Assembly: GCA_030762175.1 (NCBI GenBank)
Contig: CM060831.1
Location: 68,770,001-68,834,000, forward strand
DNA length: 64,000 bases
DNA from: Metallyticus violacea
Lineage: Eukaryota > Arthropoda > Insecta > Mantodea > Metallyticidae
Direction: 5' to 3'
Position 1 is the first letter of the stretch. Each line of letters begins with the position of its first letter. A model generated the notes under the pieces. That model did no database searches. It was given only the letters and a program-made list of their open reading frames with translations, and was not told the origin of the DNA. The position numbers were made by a program, and so were the translations under genes. Shown one piece after another: positions 1 to 12,064 of this stretch.

Positions 1-141
1 AAGATGAGTTGACAATATACTGGGAAACAACTCACTCTTAAAGTTATGAAACATATGTATTAGGCAACATGGAATACTAAAATGACTTGTTGAGGAAATG
101 GCATACTATGCATTTGCTATTCTGTACATAGCATAGCAACA

Positions 142-369
142 TTTTTTTAATAGTGTTTAACGCCCGTTTTTACTACTGAGGCACCACAGGCGGTGGACAC
201 TGATGATACATGAAATGAAATGATAAATTGAGAAAAGATATTTTTAAAGGAAGGAAGCATTCCACGCCTAAGTTTAGGGTACCTCCCCGGCATTTGCCAG
301 TTATGAGGACTGAGGAAAACTTGGAAAAAACCTCAATCACGGAGGACGGTCCTGCCGGGATTCGAACCC
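142..369 (-). mobile_element. SINE-B copy 1 (tRNA-Ser/Leu-like SINE, 5'-truncated)
   Basis: The minus strand carries the body and 3' tail of SINE-B: the block around GGCACCACAGGCGGTGGAC (as read on +) and the tail TTTAACGCCCG, then a short T-run at 142-148. The copy stops just after the B-box (GATTCGAACCC) and lacks the A-box half, so it is 5'-truncated. Homology to the other B copies is plain; no TSD was found. Confidence 0.85.
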
Positions 370-427
370 AATAACACAGCAGTATACATTAATTAACCCT
401 TGCACAAAATAAAGGAGAATTAACTCA

Positions 428-453
428 ATATATATATATATATATATATATAT
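428..453. repeat. (TA)n microsatellite
   Basis: An uninterrupted TA run of about 26 bp just upstream of a SINE-A insertion. Confidence 0.95.
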
Positions 454-474
454 TAAGTCTTGTCTTACAGCATG

Positions 475-760
475 TCGGTCCTGGTGGTGTAGTGGTTACC
501 ATACTTGCCTCCTAAATCCAAGATCGCGGGTTCGGCCAGGACCGATGGATTTTTTCGGGGCGTAAAAATCCTAAGTATGGCTTCCTTCGGAAGGGAAGTA
601 AAGCCGTGGGTCCCGTGTCGTACATTTACGGCACGTAAAAGAACCTCAAGCCTGAAAGAGAGGCCTCTGAGCCGGCCGTTTCACGCCCTGAGTTGAATGG
701 GACGCTGATGACCTGAACTGTTAAAGAGCGTCCATAAATAAATCATTCAAAAAAAAAAGT
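475..760 (+). mobile_element. SINE-A copy 1, full length with 12-bp perfect TSD
   Basis: The tRNA-derived head starts TCGGTCCTGGTGGTGTAGTGG, with a good A-box (TGGTGTAGTGG) and a B-box damaged by a small deletion (GGGTTCGGCC). The body, the 3' hairpin GGACGCT...AGCGTCC and an A-tail follow. The 12-mer TCTTACAGCATG occurs at 463-474 and again at 761-772, directly after the tail, which is a perfect target-site duplication. The acceptor-like ends GGTCCTG and CAGGACC are complementary, as in a tRNA. Open frames across it are SINE shadows. Confidence 0.95.
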
Positions 761-879
761 TCTTACAGCATGAAACTACAAAAGCCCAGCTCGAAATATT
801 GTGTGTTTTTATTGTTCAGTTTTGTTTTAGATTCAAGTGTTAACTTTTTATATTAAAACGTCTCTTATGTATAAAACAA

Positions 880-980
880 TAACTAGAAAAGCAGAAAAGG
901 ATAAAACACTAAAAAATAAAGTCACAGATTTGCAAACGCTTTATTTTGAACTGCTTGGGTTCTTCTATGGCAAGAAGACA
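880..980 (+). repeat. Dispersed repeat paralogous to 63.23-63.55 kb (unoccupied site)
   Basis: This segment (AGCAGAAAAGGATAAAACAC ... TTCTTCTATGGCAAGAAGA) aligns with 63232-63306 plus 63529-63545, but without the 209-bp insertion at 63307-63515 or the second copy of its 13-bp duplication. It marks the pre-insertion state of that locus. The repeat family itself is not recognised. It lies inside a 108-codon open frame (837-1163) that has no recognisable domain. Confidence 0.8.
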
Positions 981-984
981 AGTT

Positions 985-2405
985 ACATTAATAATAGTGT
1001 TATATTATTTTTCATTTATATATATAATGAAGTGGGTCTTTGCGGATGTAAACGCTTGTTATTTCTTTCCGTGGAGAAGTTTGATTTAAAAAGATCTGTA
1101 ATGTACGTTTCTAATATTTACAACCGCCAGAACCAGTTGCGAATTATTCAAATAATTATTTAATAAATTCTTCTTAAACAATAATATCCTGAACTCTGGA
1201 GAGTTCAAGTTTGGCAAAAATATGTACTTCTACTTCTAGTTTTTGTTATCGTTGAAGGAAAAAGTGGCTCTGTTTGTAAACATGAGCTGGCCATTTTCAT
1301 TTGGAATTTAAGCGTGCGTAAAGAAATGCACGTTTTGTCTTTTATGGAGTTAACTTCCTGTTTGTAAAGATGTTATTTTTCTTATCTCAAAGGTTCAATA
1401 ATCTTGGGTTAGAATATGACAGGATAACAAAAAAAAAAATAAATAAATAAATAAAGACATTGAAGGAATTCCGTATACTAATATTTACGAAAGTTGCATC
1501 ATAAACCCTATTGAACTTTTCAGAAATAAAAAAAACAAAACAAAAATTATTCATTTTTTCTGTAAAATTTCCTTATTAAATTTGCAGATAAAAGTTGCCG
1601 TAATATAAAACAATTACTTAAAACAATATGGAACATGTAAGAAGAACAAAATTATTGCCATAATAATAATGGTAAATATTATGTAATTTAACCCACAGGA
1701 AAAATAAATAAATATATTTGCAGCACAGAGTCAACTCTATCCACTCTACCTTACATTTACATCTATTTAAAGATAAAGATAAAGACCCCACCCATTAATC
1801 AGTAAAAGGTGAAAGATATAAAGGACAAATTTGCAATATTTTATGTAGAGGTACAATCATTTGCAAATAGTGTCTAACGACGTATTTGTAGTCTAAAGAC
1901 TTATAAGTTTATAATTAATATGCTAACACTATCCTACAAAGACGGTTCCAGGTCTTTTGCTTGTTAGTAAACAAGCCAATAACGGGTTGCATCAGCCGAC
2001 AATATTCGCTAATTTTCCTTTACAGGTGCTATAGTTATCATACTTTGGGGTAGCTGCGGTCAATCTCGCAATATCTTATAAGGAATTGTAACCATAGGCG
2101 CCGACCTGGAGGGGCCTCGACCCCCCATTATTTCCAAAGAGTGATGATAATATCAACATATTTAATTTTTAGTTTTAATCTGTTAAATGTTATAAACGAT
2201 ATACCCTTGTTTGTGAAGAATTTATAAGCAGTTGCAAGGCGATGACGTGGCTAACATAAGGTCATTCTTTCAACTAAATGGGCGGTTCGCCGTCACTATT
2301 CTCATATATCATTCCAGTTGATTCGATGTCTTAAAGAATTGTCAGAAACAGACTCATCAGATCTTAACATAGTGCTGCCGAAGAGAACAACGATAAAATC
2401 TTGTT
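985..2405. other. AT-rich interval, no gene seen
   Basis: It contains A-rich runs, an (AAAT)n stretch near 1430-1455 and AAAGATAAAGATAAAG near 1770. Near 2093-2135 a GC-rich stretch (GGCGCCGACCTGGAGGGGCC, then a C-run) resembles the outer end of some DNA transposons, but no partner end was found. Confidence 0.6.
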
Positions 2406-2407
2406 TT

Positions 2408-2985
2408 GGCTGACAGACAAGTGAAAGTGAACGAATTAGCAGAGGCTAAGGGTATCTCTATTGTGCATCATGAAAAAACTTTGAGCAAGGCCGGTGTTGG
2501 GTCTGCTTACTCCGTAGCAAAAGGAAATCGTCTATCGACCGCTTGGGAATGTTTAAGAACAGCCCAATTGACGTTTTAAGCCGTGAAAGATGACTACTGC
2601 AGTTTCAAAAGGAAATCTCTTGATTGACTACTTGGAGAAGGGGCAAACCGTTACTGGAGAGACTAAAGACCAATAGGAGTTGTCAAAAAGAAGTTGTTTC
2701 ACCACGACAATGCGCCGGTTTGTTCAAGTCGCGTCATTCATAACAAATTCACCGACGTAAGATTTGAAATGCTTCCGCAGTTGCCGTATTAAGCTGATTT
2801 CTCTCCCTCGGATTACAGTTTCTCCCGAAACTCAAAGCGTTCCTTCATTTAAGCCAAATAGGCTAATATTATGAGAACCTCGGAGAGACCCACTTCCAGG
2901 AGGAAATCACCAACCTGGAGGAATGTTGGAGCAAGTGGAGGAGTCTATGTCGAAAAAAAAGTGCGTTGTAACACTGAACTTGTTA
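2408..2985 (+). pseudogene. mariner-family transposase relic
   Basis: Frame-shifted pieces read as a mariner transposase in order: RQVKVNELAEAKGIS (second HTH), NRLSTAWECL, LIDYLEKGQTVTGE (after the first catalytic Asp), FHHDNAP (the HDNAP motif), ADFSPSDYSF (the SPSDY motif) and THFQEEITNLEECW near the C-terminus. The usual DETW segment is missing, and several stops and frameshifts interrupt the coding region, so it cannot make an active enzyme. No terminal inverted repeats were identified. Confidence 0.8.
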
Positions 2986-2989
2986 TCTT

Positions 2990-5900
2990 CAATGTCAAAT
3001 CATGGTGTACTTATCAAACCATCTGTGTAGTTAGTGGTTTCTCTGAACTACCTGTCAACCCTATACCGCATTCCTTGCTAAGGCAATCTTGTAACATTGT
3101 TTTGCTGAAAAATGCTAAGGGACCCACGCTTTCAGTCCCTCCTGAAGGACTTGTGCTCCAGATTTTTAGAATCTCTCTGACATTGACCTGCTTTTAATAT
3201 GGGCTGTTCAGCTTCTCAGGAACTGTGATCTGTGGCAAGGGGTGAGGGATGTTCGGCAGCTTCTTCAAAGATCAATAAGACTCCGGATATGACTCGACTC
3301 TACGAGAGCAGGAGGTCAAGCAGGAAATGACCTGCAGGTGGCAAAAGTAGCACAGGTAAAAAGAGAAATACAGGCAAACAGGACCATAAATCAGGAGGGT
3401 TCTGATATGTAAAGCGCACAATTCACTGTTTCCCAACATACTTTATTTATTATAAAAAGCGTTTTTCTCAAAACTTCATATTCACTTATTCAAAATGTCC
3501 TACTCATTTCGTTTTTTTAAAAAAATAATTAAAATTTTCCAGAATGTGCAGAAGTATCCATTGTAATTTTCTACGAAACAAAATACATGTTAACACAAAT
3601 AAAAATTTTAAAAGTATGAAAAAATGGTCAATTTTAAAGATTTAAAAAATGATCACTGTTCACTCATCAAATTTATTTAAAATATCTCTGGGTAAACTTT
3701 TTGTGCGTTGTTCAAAGCTCTAATTGCAAAGATGCTAACCAATTGCCAACCTATTTTGGCTTCTGTTGCCTATTTTAAGGTTTAAACCTTTTTCCTGTTT
3801 TCAATCATTATGGATTTTTTCTGGGATAACTTACGCATTTTAAAAATCACATAAAGAATTTCAATATACCGAAGTAAAAATAAAGTTATAAAATTTAAAT
3901 GGCATGTTCACCTCACAAAAATATCTATTGAGAATATTGTTATATATTTATGGTTTTTTAAGAGTCAGAAACTTTCTCCTGAGCTCATTCATTTAATCTT
4001 TTTAAATAGCAGTGAAAGGAACACACAGTTACCTCCGGCATACTAGGAAGTAGAGAGGATGAGGGAAGTGCTATGGCTTTGAATAGTCCTGGCATATGTG
4101 CTTGAATCAATCTGAGCGAGACAATTATAGGGACTTCTAGGAAATTCGTGGTGCGGATAACTTCTCAACTGCTTAAATGTAACAAACAATTGCAAGCAAG
4201 AAAGACGAGAGCGGCACAGCAGTGCATTAAACCCTCCCTACAATGTGTTCAGTACGGAAGTGAGAGAGATACTAACTTGATTCCCTATAAACGCATAAAC
4301 AGCAAATTAACTTGACCACAAACCACTGCGCATCTTTAATGCCTTGAAAAAGCATCTTGGTATTGCTTGTAATCGAGAAAAATAAGCTTAAGTACTCTAA
4401 TTATGTGATAAAGAAATTATTAAATATCTTAAATGCCTATTTTCATTAATAATGAATTATATTGCTCTGTTCTCATTGTAAATGAATGCCTACTTTCATT
4501 ATATTGCTGCTTTTTTCATTAAAGTTCCTTTTTGCCTGCCTATTTTAACCCAAATGAATGTCCGAACTTCCGGATGCTTATGAGAGAGTTATCTGGTGAA
4601 TTTCCTTGCGAAAATTTATCGAAAGACTATCTGTTTCATAACTGCTATCTGACGTTTCTGAAACCAGATCTAAATAAATCTACTACTTATTTATTTCTTG
4701 AATATGCAAATTTTGTTACCTTCAGTTGTTTTTTATTTTTTTAACTTGGAATAAATCAACTTAATTCTATTATGGAATTTTTATGTTAAATATACTTCTG
4801 ACAGATTTGAACTACCATCATACTAGATTTTAGTGTTTCTCAGAATACTTGAGGGCCACAGCTGCAATTGATCACTGGTGTTTACTATTCAGTCAGGAGT
4901 ATTGTCAAGTCCCACCCATTACTTGGGGAACATCCATTCCTATGTCATATGTTGATTTCCTTTAGAGAAGTTGCGATAAACTCTCCTATATCATGCCACC
5001 TGCTACAAAGAGCTACATTGTCCAGGGAACATCTGGTCAAAGCCATGCTATGTCGTGGTTTCCTTAATTGGCTGTAGACAAGATTTATAGAGTTGCCTAT
5101 CGACAATGGCAACCTGACTTTAACTTATGGGACTCTTTCAGTCTCTTATATTGTATCCCTTTCGGTTTCATTAAGCAATCGTATTGTAGATTCTGAAGCG
5201 GTTATAGCTAGTTAATCATCCAAAAACATAGGCGTAACAGAAGGTTCGAAAATTATAGAACACATTACCAAAAAGATCAATTTGAGAATGTAATAAGTGA
5301 ATGCTATTTGAGCAGTTGTGTGTTATATAAGTTGGTTGCTGGGAATAATGGAACTATCTATACTTTCAAAACACATAATTTTAACAACTAATTCTTTAGA
5401 TTGTTTCATAAATCATTGACAATCATATTTAAATTACTGTGTGTATAATTATAACTTTATTCTTCTCTCAGAAAATTTATTTTTTATTATTAGCCATATT
5501 AAATTACAAACATATAAAAATATTCTGGGATATTTTGGATTAAGTCAATAGGAAACATGAATTCGAAAGATCTGCAATTAGAAACTAGACATTGGCAAAA
5601 ATGACTTTGATACTCGTAAAACAGGTCTTGGGGAAATCGTTGGAAAAACGAACTGAGAAAGCGTTCATGGGGGCTATGAAAGCTTCAGCGGTATTTTTTT
5701 GTATTTCAATAGTACGTAGATTAATCTGCTCATAGCCATATTATATAATTTTAATCTTAAGAAAGAAATGATTAATTAAATAAACAAGCTGCAACTAGAA
5801 CTAGAGTTTTTTACAAACAATACATACCGCAATGACAACATTAAAATCCACTGTATCCGAGACAAGACACAAGCCGACGAACATCGCGTTAATGGGAGTT

Positions 5901-6230
5901 TTTTGAGTAATATATTATATAACTCAAAATTAAACACAGACATTGTTCTATACAATACTTTTCCCACCACTAGCATCTAAATTGGGCTTATTTTGTTATC
6001 CTTGCTATGATGCTTTTATTCGTAGTAGTGAATTAAAAATTAAAATTTTCTAAACTTTATTCACTCTTTGAAATTCATTTTGTATTAAATAAAATGAAGA
6101 AAAATAAGAGCAATTTTCGGGTAGTATTATTTATTATGAGCTATAATGAAATGAATTAAATTAATTAATACAATATTAAAATCAAGAGTTCTACCAACGT
6201 GCTTATTATCATATTCACGTTTATGAAAGA
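2990..6230. other. AT-rich interval, no gene seen
   Basis: No recognisable coding, RNA or repeat family was found. Short open frames at 2871-3197, 4532-4744, 4868-5077 and 5776-5976 (minus) lack domains and have the AT-biased composition of their surroundings. Confidence 0.5.
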
Positions 6231-6335
6231 TAAGAAAATATACGCCTACTGTAACTGTTTATGTTTTCACGGCCGGCGTTAATCTAATAAAATGAGATTT
6301 CCGGACTGCGTGATAACGTACGTTGCCGCACTGCG

Positions 6336-6392
6336 ATTGGCGGACTGGTATCCAATGAGAAGGAAGAGGGCGGTGCTTCGTCCCCATATATA
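6336..6392 (+). promoter_or_regulatory. Promoter-like cluster (CCAAT, GC box, TATATA)
   Basis: ATTGG at 6336-6340, CCAAT at 6352-6356, GGGCGG at 6368-6373 and TATATA at 6387-6392 occur in this order within the small insertion, 63 bp or more upstream of the ribozyme-like core. The spacing resembles a Pol II core promoter. No transcript evidence is available. Confidence 0.35.
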
Positions 6393-6454
6393 CTAGACTG
6401 GGCAGCTACGAGCGTCACTTGAGCTACAGAAATCGAATGGTGAATAGTTATCCT

Positions 6455-6493
6455 CTGAAGATGCCCGACGGAGTGACGGGCGAAACGTCAGTC
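6455..6493 (+). ncRNA. Hammerhead-ribozyme-like core
   Basis: CTGAAGA (6455-6461) is followed by a perfect 5-bp stem GCCCG/CGGGC (6463-6467 with 6477-6481, 9-nt loop) and GAAAC (6482-6486). A minimal stem III (AC paired with GU around loop GTCA) would end in the cleavage triplet GTC at 6491-6493. Departures from the textbook fold: an extra U follows CTGAAGA, and I see no convincing stem I. The motif is clear; catalytic activity is unproven. Confidence 0.5.
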
Positions 6494-7010
6494 TTTTGGA
6501 CCACGACCAATAAGCCCGAAAACCTCATTTAATTGGATATTCGCCTACTGTTTCTCCATTCACAGAACAAATTATATTCCTTTACAAATACGAAGCTTAC
6601 TTCAGAACTAGTGAAGAGATAGTAACCTTATCTTCACTTAAAACCTTTTCCGGTATAGTTATATACTTTTCTTTGGACATTTTCATTTAGCACTGCCGTA
6701 CTTCTATATATCCACAGCATATATGGACGGCTTGGGTATTTGACGTGGTTGAATTCTGAGAGAGCATGTCACGAAATTGATTGTTACTACCCCCTTCAGA
6801 TGGCGCTGCATAAATAATGGAATGACATAGTCGAGCACAAACTGAACACATTTATTGCAACTGTTTTAATAAATTGAATAGCTACCAAGTATGTGTATGC
6901 CATCATCCTTAAACATAAGTTTAAGGTTGGTTGCAGTTGGTGATTATGTTGGCACTACCTGCTACCGATAATAATACTAATACTAAAACAAACTATATGA
7001 TCCTTTCTTC

Positions 7011-7011
<1 letters not shown>

Positions 7012-7091
<80 letters not shown>
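7012..7091. repeat. (TTA)n microsatellite, about 80 bp
   Basis: A pure TTA array of about 27 units. Confidence 0.97.
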
Positions 7092-7766
7092 TCAGGTTAT
7101 GTTAAACTGTTGCCATATGGTAAAATGGTACCAAGAAAATGAATACAGAATAATTAACAAATCAGGTGGTATTTATGTAGTGAAATTTGCTCTTTGATAA
7201 TTGCTTATATATAGTAATTTTGCAGAACACCACACATATCTCTTTACGATATTCTTCTCTCCCTCACCCACTTGATTATCGAGTATTGGTTATCCTATGA
7301 TAAAGCTGCTATGATAAAGCTGTAAAGCCCGGAAAACACGATGTACACTTTTCAGAGATCTATTATTTACGGTAGTTATAAAACTAAGCTACGTTTACCA
7401 ACTCCTTAACTTAATTTTTAAAATCAGAGACGTTGTTATATTTTCTCAGCTAAACATAAAGTAGGGATTTAAGAGAAAAAATAAAAGTAATAACAGTATT
7501 GCCTAAAAATGCTTTACCATCATTCAGAAACCACCAATAAAAATCAAAAACGAAAGTCGGAGTAAAAAATACGATTTATCCATCTTCATTATTGTGGTGC
7601 ATTACTTAATCACCTTTTATTTCAGTGACAAATACTGGGAATTCATGTCCATTTTGAAAATATAAGCACATTTTCGTTATAATTAACGTTTTAATTAATA
7701 AATCTCAACTTCTACATGTACTAGCTGTTCATTACAACAGCGCGTGAACTCCAGGTATAGGAGTTT

Positions 7767-7780
7767 CCCCCCCCCCCCCC
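7767..7780 (+). repeat. C14 homopolymer
   Basis: Fourteen consecutive C in AT-rich sequence. This may be a real G/C run or a length-uncertain sequencing site. Confidence 0.9.
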
Positions 7781-7977
7781 TCGTTTTCAAGAGTGAAATT
7801 TGGTAACCAGAAATTTTGGAAGTGGATCTTATCCTAAGTCCTTCAGGGTATAAGGGCCAACTTTATGAAATGCAATAAGAAAATGGCTTGACATCCTACC
7901 GAATTCATCAACTGGGTGAATACCCTATTTACGAAAAAACTAAATAATACCTCATTAATGACATTATAGACCTTAGT

Positions 7978-8254
7978 ACCGCCACTGGTGGTCGAGGTCG
8001 TTAAGGCGCCGACTCGTGAGAGGAAGGTCTGGGGGTTCGAATCCTACCAGGACCGTCCTCCCTGACAGGTTTTTTTTCCAGATTTTTCTCACTCCTCGTA
8101 AATGGCAGATGCCGGGGAGACACCCTAAAACTTAGGCCAGGAACGATTCCTTCTTTAAAAATAAGTCTTTCTCAAAGTATCATTTCATCTCATGTATTAC
8201 CAGTGTCCATCGCCTGTGGTGCCCCTGTAGCAAAAACGGGCGTTAAACTCTATT
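7978..8254 (+). mobile_element. SINE-B copy 2, near full length
   Basis: The head contains GGTCGAGGTCGTTAAGGC, an A-box of the tRNA-Ser/Leu type, and GGTTCGAATCC (B-box). The body CCTCCCTGACAGG and the 3' tail GGGCGTTAAACTC follow. It is diverged by scattered substitutions; ATAGAC on both sides is at most a weak TSD remnant. Confidence 0.9.
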
Positions 8255-8259
8255 CATAG

Positions 8260-9225
8260 ACGTCAGAGAATATACACACTCCTGAAATTTGCATGTTGTC
8301 ATACTAAATGCCCTCAGAGTGGATCGTGCATGTATCAATAATCTGAGATCGACGTCCGTACCGCAAGCTTTCTTTTTAGGAAGGTGCTGGATGAAAACCT
8401 CCAGGATGTGATCATGAATGGGTGACTCAATTATACGGAGAAAATCAGTAAAAATTCACAAGGTTCAAGAATAACTATTTCACTGTAATTTACTAAAGAA
8501 CAAAATCACATACATAACATGTGCGAATGAATTTTAATTATAAACTATAAAGTGTGAAAAGTAGCATTTTAATTTAGCCTACAGAAAAAAGAAGAATAAA
8601 CAACAGCATCAATAATGCAATGAAAATTTACAGCATGACTAACTCTTGGGTAAACAAATATAAACACTAAAATTCATTTAAGTTTTTCATGACAGTTATT
8701 TTTTTAAAAATTAAAACGTATATATCAACATTACATAAATAAATTATTATACTATCCCTAATAAATTTATTTTAAAAATACCACCACTTTTAAATATGTT
8801 CATATTGGAGATATTTTTATTGGCATTCGAGTATTCACCAAAAAGTTTCTAAAATCTTGCCAAAAGTATCATGTCTTTACAATTTGCCTTAGCATTGCAC
8901 ATTTATAGACAAAAAATTATAAAATGCACTTTAAGCGAAACAGAAAATTAAATGCAATATTTGCAATAAAATAAAATTTTGGTAATGCAGAATACCTGGG
9001 TCACCGAATATCTCCTTATTTACTTATTCTGGCACAGTTAAGACATTAGACATTCTCTTCCGCTCTACCATATAATAATAATTACACTAAGTTTTAGCGA
9101 CATTATATTACAATTATAATATAAAGAGTAACAAGGACAATACGCGTACGCATATAAAGCTGTGTATATAATGAAAATGGCAATAAATATATTAGTAAAA
9201 CATAAAAATGCGAAAACTCTAACAA
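8260..9225. other. AT-rich interval, no gene seen
   Basis: No domain, RNA gene or recognised repeat was found. Confidence 0.5.
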
Positions 9226-9229
9226 TACT

Positions 9230-9256
9230 ATGAAGGAGATAGGAACATTTATAACA

Positions 9257-9292
<36 letters not shown>

Positions 9293-10180
9293 GTAATGTA
9301 CAGTATAAATTATACAGCATACAAATAAATATCTGTATCGTAACATAAAAATCTAAATGTAGGGTAATAGATTAGTTCTAATAACAATTTCTTATGAAAT
9401 GCTCCTAAAGTTCGGCGGTCTCTGACATCCCGTGGCAATGCATTCCAGAAACGGGCAGTGGTTACGGTGAATGATGATGAGTAAAGTGATGTTCGGTGCA
9501 ATGTAATAATAGAATGTGCCCGGATTCAGAACGTGTATTAAGACTATGAGAGGAAGATAATTTTGAAAACGAGAAGATAAATAAGACGGAGAAGAGCATG
9601 GATATTTTTGAAAAATAGTGTGAGACAATGGATATTTCTTTTATCTTTCAAGCGGAACCAAGACAGCATATCGAGGGAGGGTGTTATATGATCGAACAAA
9701 AGCACATTGCAGATAAAACGTATACACATATTATGAGCATGCTGTAGTTTTTGAATTAGATTAGAGTTTAAGTCTGTCGGGACAAAATCGCAATAATTCA
9801 AGTGAGGCATCATCAGGGATTTCATCAAAATATTTTTTTAAGGTTCTGGATATAATATTTTAAAGGTGTGGATTAGCGAACAGGTTTTCCTGTAGGTTCC
9901 AGCAATATGACATTCCCAACAGAGATTAACGTCTATAATAACTTCAAGGTATTTCGTACAATCAGTGAAGGAACTACAGTTAGATTGATATTAATGGGAG
10001 GAATGTTGTCTATGTCTATGGTACTTAGCAATCGCTGGTGTCCCACAAACCATACCTGAGAGTTTAATGAATTAAACTCAAGGCCCAGAGTACCGTCTAT
10101 GAATGAACTGCCTAGCTAAATGATATTAGTTCAAGGGTGTATGTAAAGGTGTAAGTCGTCAACTTAGAAATGGTATTTAC
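9230..10180 (-). pseudogene. CR1/Jockey-like LINE, 3' fragment of ORF2
   Basis: Minus-strand frames, broken by shifts, give the C-terminal part of a non-LTR reverse transcriptase: a DDLHLYIH-like piece, MMPHLNYCDFVPTDLNS, LQHAHNMCIRFICNV, HITPSLDMLSWFRLKDKRN, and last RTSLYSSSFTVTTARFWNAL with PRDVRDRRTLGAFHKKLL. This Y/F-S-SF...ARFWNALP ending is typical of CR1/Jockey-type LINEs. The RT catalytic core lies upstream and is absent, so the copy is 5'-truncated. A (TTA)n tail (9258-9290 read on -) follows the coding end, as expected for such LINEs. Confidence 0.8.
9258..9290. repeat. (TAA)n microsatellite at LINE 3' end
   Basis: Eleven TAA units on + lie just beyond the coding end of the minus-strand LINE, and probably represent its simple-sequence 3' tail. 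Confidence 0.9.
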
Positions 10181-10184
10181 AGAC

Positions 10185-11975
10185 ACAGTGAAGAAGCTTC
10201 CAAAATAATTCTAGTTATAAAGTCGAAAGGTACCCACGTTCTGGAGCTTCTTTGCTAGGTTTTAACTAAAGAGAAGTGTCTGGTGATCTAAATATATTGA
10301 ACAGCAATTCACACTCTGAAATGAGGTATGCATAAGCTCAGAGAAATAATAAATATAAATATAAATCGCGGAAAAGATGATATGGGAACGAACGGCACAG
10401 GAGATGGTGCTGTTTCGCTTGGGCAGGCATTCCTTAAATTAGCGAATTAAGCTTCATTTATTAAAGTATTACTAACAGGTCAAAATTATGTAGAGAAAAT
10501 TATGGGAAAGTACATAACCTAATACCAGTGCTCAGAAAATTTAATTTTTGTTGATGACAATGTATGTTCCAGTAATCTTGGAAACTCCGTAAATGAACTG
10601 TTCATCTTTAAATTCGGTTTGCTTCAGAGATAACTTCATAACCATCTGCCATAGAGAGCTTACAGAGAAATTACCATATATAGCATTTTGCTGTTATTAA
10701 ATGTCATTTAATTTTTAGATAATTTATTTATTTTATATAATTTGCTACTTAGAAAACCACAGTGTAATCTACCTGTGCCAAAATAGGGCAAATAGCACTG
10801 TATTACTTTCTTTAATATTTCACACGCTAAGTATAAATCAGTTAACGTATTATTTTATGTTTATCTGTTTTTATAACTTTATAAAAGTTGAACTTGGTAG
10901 ACATATACATATTAAATCAGTCTTAAAATATTTAAAACGTAATAAATTAAATTTATTAATATTTATAAAATTTATTTAGTATTTAACTATAATGAATTTT
11001 AATATCAAGTTTTGCAACAGGTAGGCATACAAAGCTAAAACAAAACGTTGACTATGTTAAGCACAGCTTGTGTGAAACCTTAGGCCCTTTTTATTACTGG
11101 AACCACTTAATACAGCTCATAATTTACTCTTATTTATCTGCATTAACATATGATTCTTTTGGAATAATAAATATTACGACAAAAATTTAAAATCTGATGT
11201 AACTCGCCATTTGTTTGTATTTTCCCTCTAAAAATCGTAATAAATTGAAGAAAATTGCGTACATGTAAAATGTTTATACGCTGTACTGTATGTAAACATT
11301 GCATCAGACAGCATTATATTCGAGTTTTAGAGCAGACAAGCATTAATTACGTCAGCCAGTCTCACCATGGTGGCCTTGGACAGGGCGCGATGAGTAGGAA
11401 CCGGATTTTCATTAAGTAAAAATCGCTGAAACATGCATGAATAACTTTGAATAATTCATATCGCTCTAAGTACAGCTATTTTTTTTAATTCTGGACACAG
11501 AGTTTTGCTCGGGTGTATTTTTTTTTATTGCGATTGTCACCATCAAATGTTTAAATTTTGCAGCAATTCTTATTCTGTTGCTTGTTATGATTCCGTTTAG
11601 TGCGAGAAACTTCATTCATCGTCGCACGGCGATAAAGGACTTATATTCTGCTGTTTTTTTTTTTTTTTTTTGCACGTGACATTTTAAATTTTTCTTCTAC
11701 TGTACATATTTGTCATAACCTGGATTTTTTAAAATAATGTTCTGAAAAATCTCTCAGTAATTTGGATATGTTCTATTAAAAGTAATAAGTGATTCACCCA
11801 TTTTACTACTTGCTTCCAATGGTGAAATTGCAGAAGGAAAATGAATCAAATATGGAGCTATAGAAAAAAATGAGCCCTCACTAACGCCCACAAAAAGGAA
11901 TGTCATCTGGTCATAGTGAATTTGCTGTGCTGTTTCTGACTTGAGGAAATAATTTAAACCAGAGGAAACGACAAC
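10185..11975. other. AT-rich interval, no gene seen
   Basis: It holds T-runs near 11655 and AT-rich sequence. The minus-strand frame 11754-12008 starts in a homopolymer and has no domain. Confidence 0.5.
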
Positions 11976-11976
11976 G

Positions 11977-12062
11977 GAAAAAAAAAAAAAAAAAAAAAAA
12001 AAAACCAAGGGATTTAAACCCGTGACCTCCTATTAGCAAGTCCCAGGCGTTTCCGCCTATTA
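11977..12062 (-). repeat. tRNA-like fragment beside an A-run
   Basis: On the minus strand, GGAGGTCACGGGTTTAAATC holds a B-box-like GGTTTAAATCCC. On + an A-run of about 28 (11977-12004) adjoins it. It could be a fragment of another tRNA-derived SINE; the A-box is not convincing. Confidence 0.35.
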
Positions 12063-12064
12063 CC

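Larger units (their letters stand above)
6253..6536 (+). mobile_element. Small insertion with hammerhead-like core (Penelope/retrozyme-like)
   Basis: A 284-bp insertion is flanked by ATATACGCCTACTGT (6238-6252) and ATATTCGCCTACTGT (6537-6551), a 15-bp TSD with one mismatch. Near-terminal inverted repeats read ATAAAATGAGATTTCCGG on the left and CCGAAAACCTCATTTAAT on the right. Inside are an inverted and a direct CCAAT box (6336-6340, 6352-6356), GGGCGG (6368-6373), TATATA (6387-6392) and then the ribozyme-like core at 6455-6493. GC content is well above that of the surroundings. Penelope-like elements and retrozymes are reported to carry hammerhead motifs in their terminal repeats; the assignment here is inference. 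Confidence 0.6.
6555..7970. other. Noncoding interval with simple repeats
   Basis: Apart from the (TTA)n and C-run listed separately, no family was recognised. The 88-codon frame at 6931-7197 is mostly a poly-Leu translation of the microsatellite. Confidence 0.5.

Noticed and set aside
837..1163. 108-codon open frame
   Set aside because: Its composition matches AT-rich surroundings, it has no domain, and part of it is a dispersed repeat.
2093..2140. GGCGCCGACCTGGAGGGGCC end of a DNA transposon
   Set aside because: The stretch resembles known transposon tips, but no matching inverted end or TSD was found within several kb.
6931..7197. Frame with a long Leu run
   Set aside because: It is the translation of the (TTA)n microsatellite.
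9065..9346. Frame with a Tyr run
   Set aside because: It is the translation of (TAA)n at the LINE tail.
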